Source: Candidatus Pelagibacter sp. (GTDB taxonomy: Bacteria; Pseudomonadota; Alphaproteobacteria; Pelagibacterales; Pelagibacteraceae). From it: a stretch of 8,585 nucleotides of DNA. Shown piece by piece: positions 7,791 to 8,585 of this stretch. The stretch spans positions 1-8,585 of the forward strand of contig JAOHFB010000026.1 of assembly GCA_028097785.1 (NCBI GenBank), given 5' to 3'. The notes under the pieces were generated by a model. That model was given only the letters and a program-made list of their open reading frames with translations. It did no database searches and was not told the DNA's origin. Numbering within the stretch: the stretch's first letter is position 1; each line of letters begins with the position of its first letter. The position numbers and the translations under genes were made by a program.

Positions 7791-8585
7791 TGAAAGAAAA
7801 CGTCATAATATCTCTCGCAGACTCTAATTACTTTGAATTACTAAATGAACTTGTAGACTCAATTAAAAGATTTAAACAAAGTGAAAATATAGCAATTTGT
7901 ATTTTAGATGGTGGGTTAACTGACGAACAAAAAAGAATACTTATACCTAAGGTGGATGAAATTAAATCCTCTGAGTGGAACATAAAGATTAGTAAGTTTA
8001 AAACAATTGGAAAGAAATGGCTTAAAAGCTTAATAACAAGAGCTTTTCTTCCTGAATATTTTCCGGATTATAAAAAATATCTGTGGATAGATGCAGATGC
8101 TTGGGTAAATTCATGGGAAGCTATAGAATTATATTTTAAAGGTTGTGAAAACAAAAAGTTATCAATATCAACCTCAGCTGATAGAGCCTATGGTAAAGTT
8201 TTAAGAGCGGAATGGGTTATTGGAAGTTTTGCAAGAATTAAATCCCAAAATTATAAACATGCAAAATCATCAGGTTTTTCAGAAAAAGTTGCAAGAGAAG
8301 TGGCTTTAAAACCACACTTAAATGCAGGAGTATTTGCTCTTGAATCTGATGCGCCACATTGGGATGTTTGGAGAGAAAACTTGGAGAAGTCATTAAAATC
8401 TGGAAGAATATGGGGTTCAGATCAAATTGCTCTAAATATTACAATTCATCATGATAATTTACCAGTAGAAATACTTCCTGCTTATTGTAATTGGACTCAT
8501 GTGGGAACAATGAAATATGATAAAAAAAGAGAAACTTTGGTTGAACCATATTTACCAAATCATGAAATTGGGATTGTACATTTTG
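7790..8585 (+). CDS. GT8-like glycosyltransferase, 3'-truncated by window edge
   Basis: This frame begins at the ATG that shares its A with the pssA stop (TAATG, 7788-7792) and stays open to the right edge, giving 265 codons plus one base. The visible protein resembles the GT8 family of retaining, UDP-sugar-dependent transferases such as LgtC. The N-terminus 'NVIISLADSNYFELLNELVDSI' follows the pattern of the first Rossmann-like strand and helix. 'ICILDGGLTDEQK' (36-48) matches the LgtC 'VLDAGISEAN' region. The metal-binding DxD is 'WIDADAWV' with D101 and D103. 'HLNAGVFAL' (177-185) matches the GT8 NAG segment, 'GSDQIALN' (209-216) the DQ-x-LN segment, and the final 'GIVHF' looks like the start of the C-terminal metal-ligand His motif. 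No signal peptide or membrane helix is seen, so it should act in the cytoplasm or at the inner-membrane face. AGAAGA (7775-7780) may serve as its ribosome binding site. Donor and acceptor are unknown; lipopolysaccharide or lipid glycosylation is only a guess from context. Confidence 0.8.
   Translation, partial: MKENVIISLADSNYFELLNELVDSIKRFKQSENIAICILDGGLTDEQKRILIPKVDEIKSSEWNIKISKFKTIGKKWLKSLITRAFLPEYFPDYKKYLWIDADAWVNSWEAIELYFKGCENKKLSISTSADRAYGKVLRAEWVIGSFARIKSQNYKHAKSSGFSEKVAREVALKPHLNAGVFALESDAPHWDVWRENLEKSLKSGRIWGSDQIALNITIHHDNLPVEILPAYCNWTHVGTMKYDKKRETLVEPYLPNHEIGIVHF

Overview
This window is a compact, AT-rich stretch of bacterial chromosome holding seven genes. The gene content, very short spacers, strong A/T codon bias and RecA, AlaRS and eukaryote-type NADP isocitrate dehydrogenase of alphaproteobacterial character suggest a streamlined marine alphaproteobacterium of the SAR11/Pelagibacterales type. 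That assignment rests on recognition and composition, not on a database search.

Layout. Positions 1-1025 (+) carry the 3' part of a TolC-family outer-membrane efflux gene cut by the left edge. A 107-bp spacer with possible promoter and SOS-box-like sequence leads to recA (1133-2284, +), which ends in a clear rho-independent terminator (2308-2336). alaS (2385-5051, +) follows and appears to have its own promoter very close to its start codon. alaS converges on icd (5043-6257, -), and the two coding regions overlap tail-to-tail by 9 bp. A 76-bp divergent spacer (6258-6333) separates icd from a tightly packed forward cluster: psd (6334-6981), pssA (6984-7790) and a GT8-like glycosyltransferase (7790 to the right edge), which overlaps pssA by one base.

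How the genes work together. pssA and psd encode two consecutive steps of phosphatidylethanolamine synthesis: CDP-diacylglycerol plus serine gives phosphatidylserine, which is decarboxylated to PE. Their 2-bp spacing indicates one operon, with the glycosyltransferase probably co-transcribed. The other genes are independent housekeeping functions: envelope export (TolC family), recombination and repair (RecA), tRNA-Ala charging (AlaRS) and the NADPH-producing TCA step (Icd).

No RNA genes, insertion sequences, CRISPR arrays, phage genes or defence genes were seen, and no gene-free stretch exceeds about 110 bp. I found no convincing undescribed system. The least characterised element is the glycosyltransferase at the right edge, and most of the other points worth checking are regulatory or architectural details of core genes.
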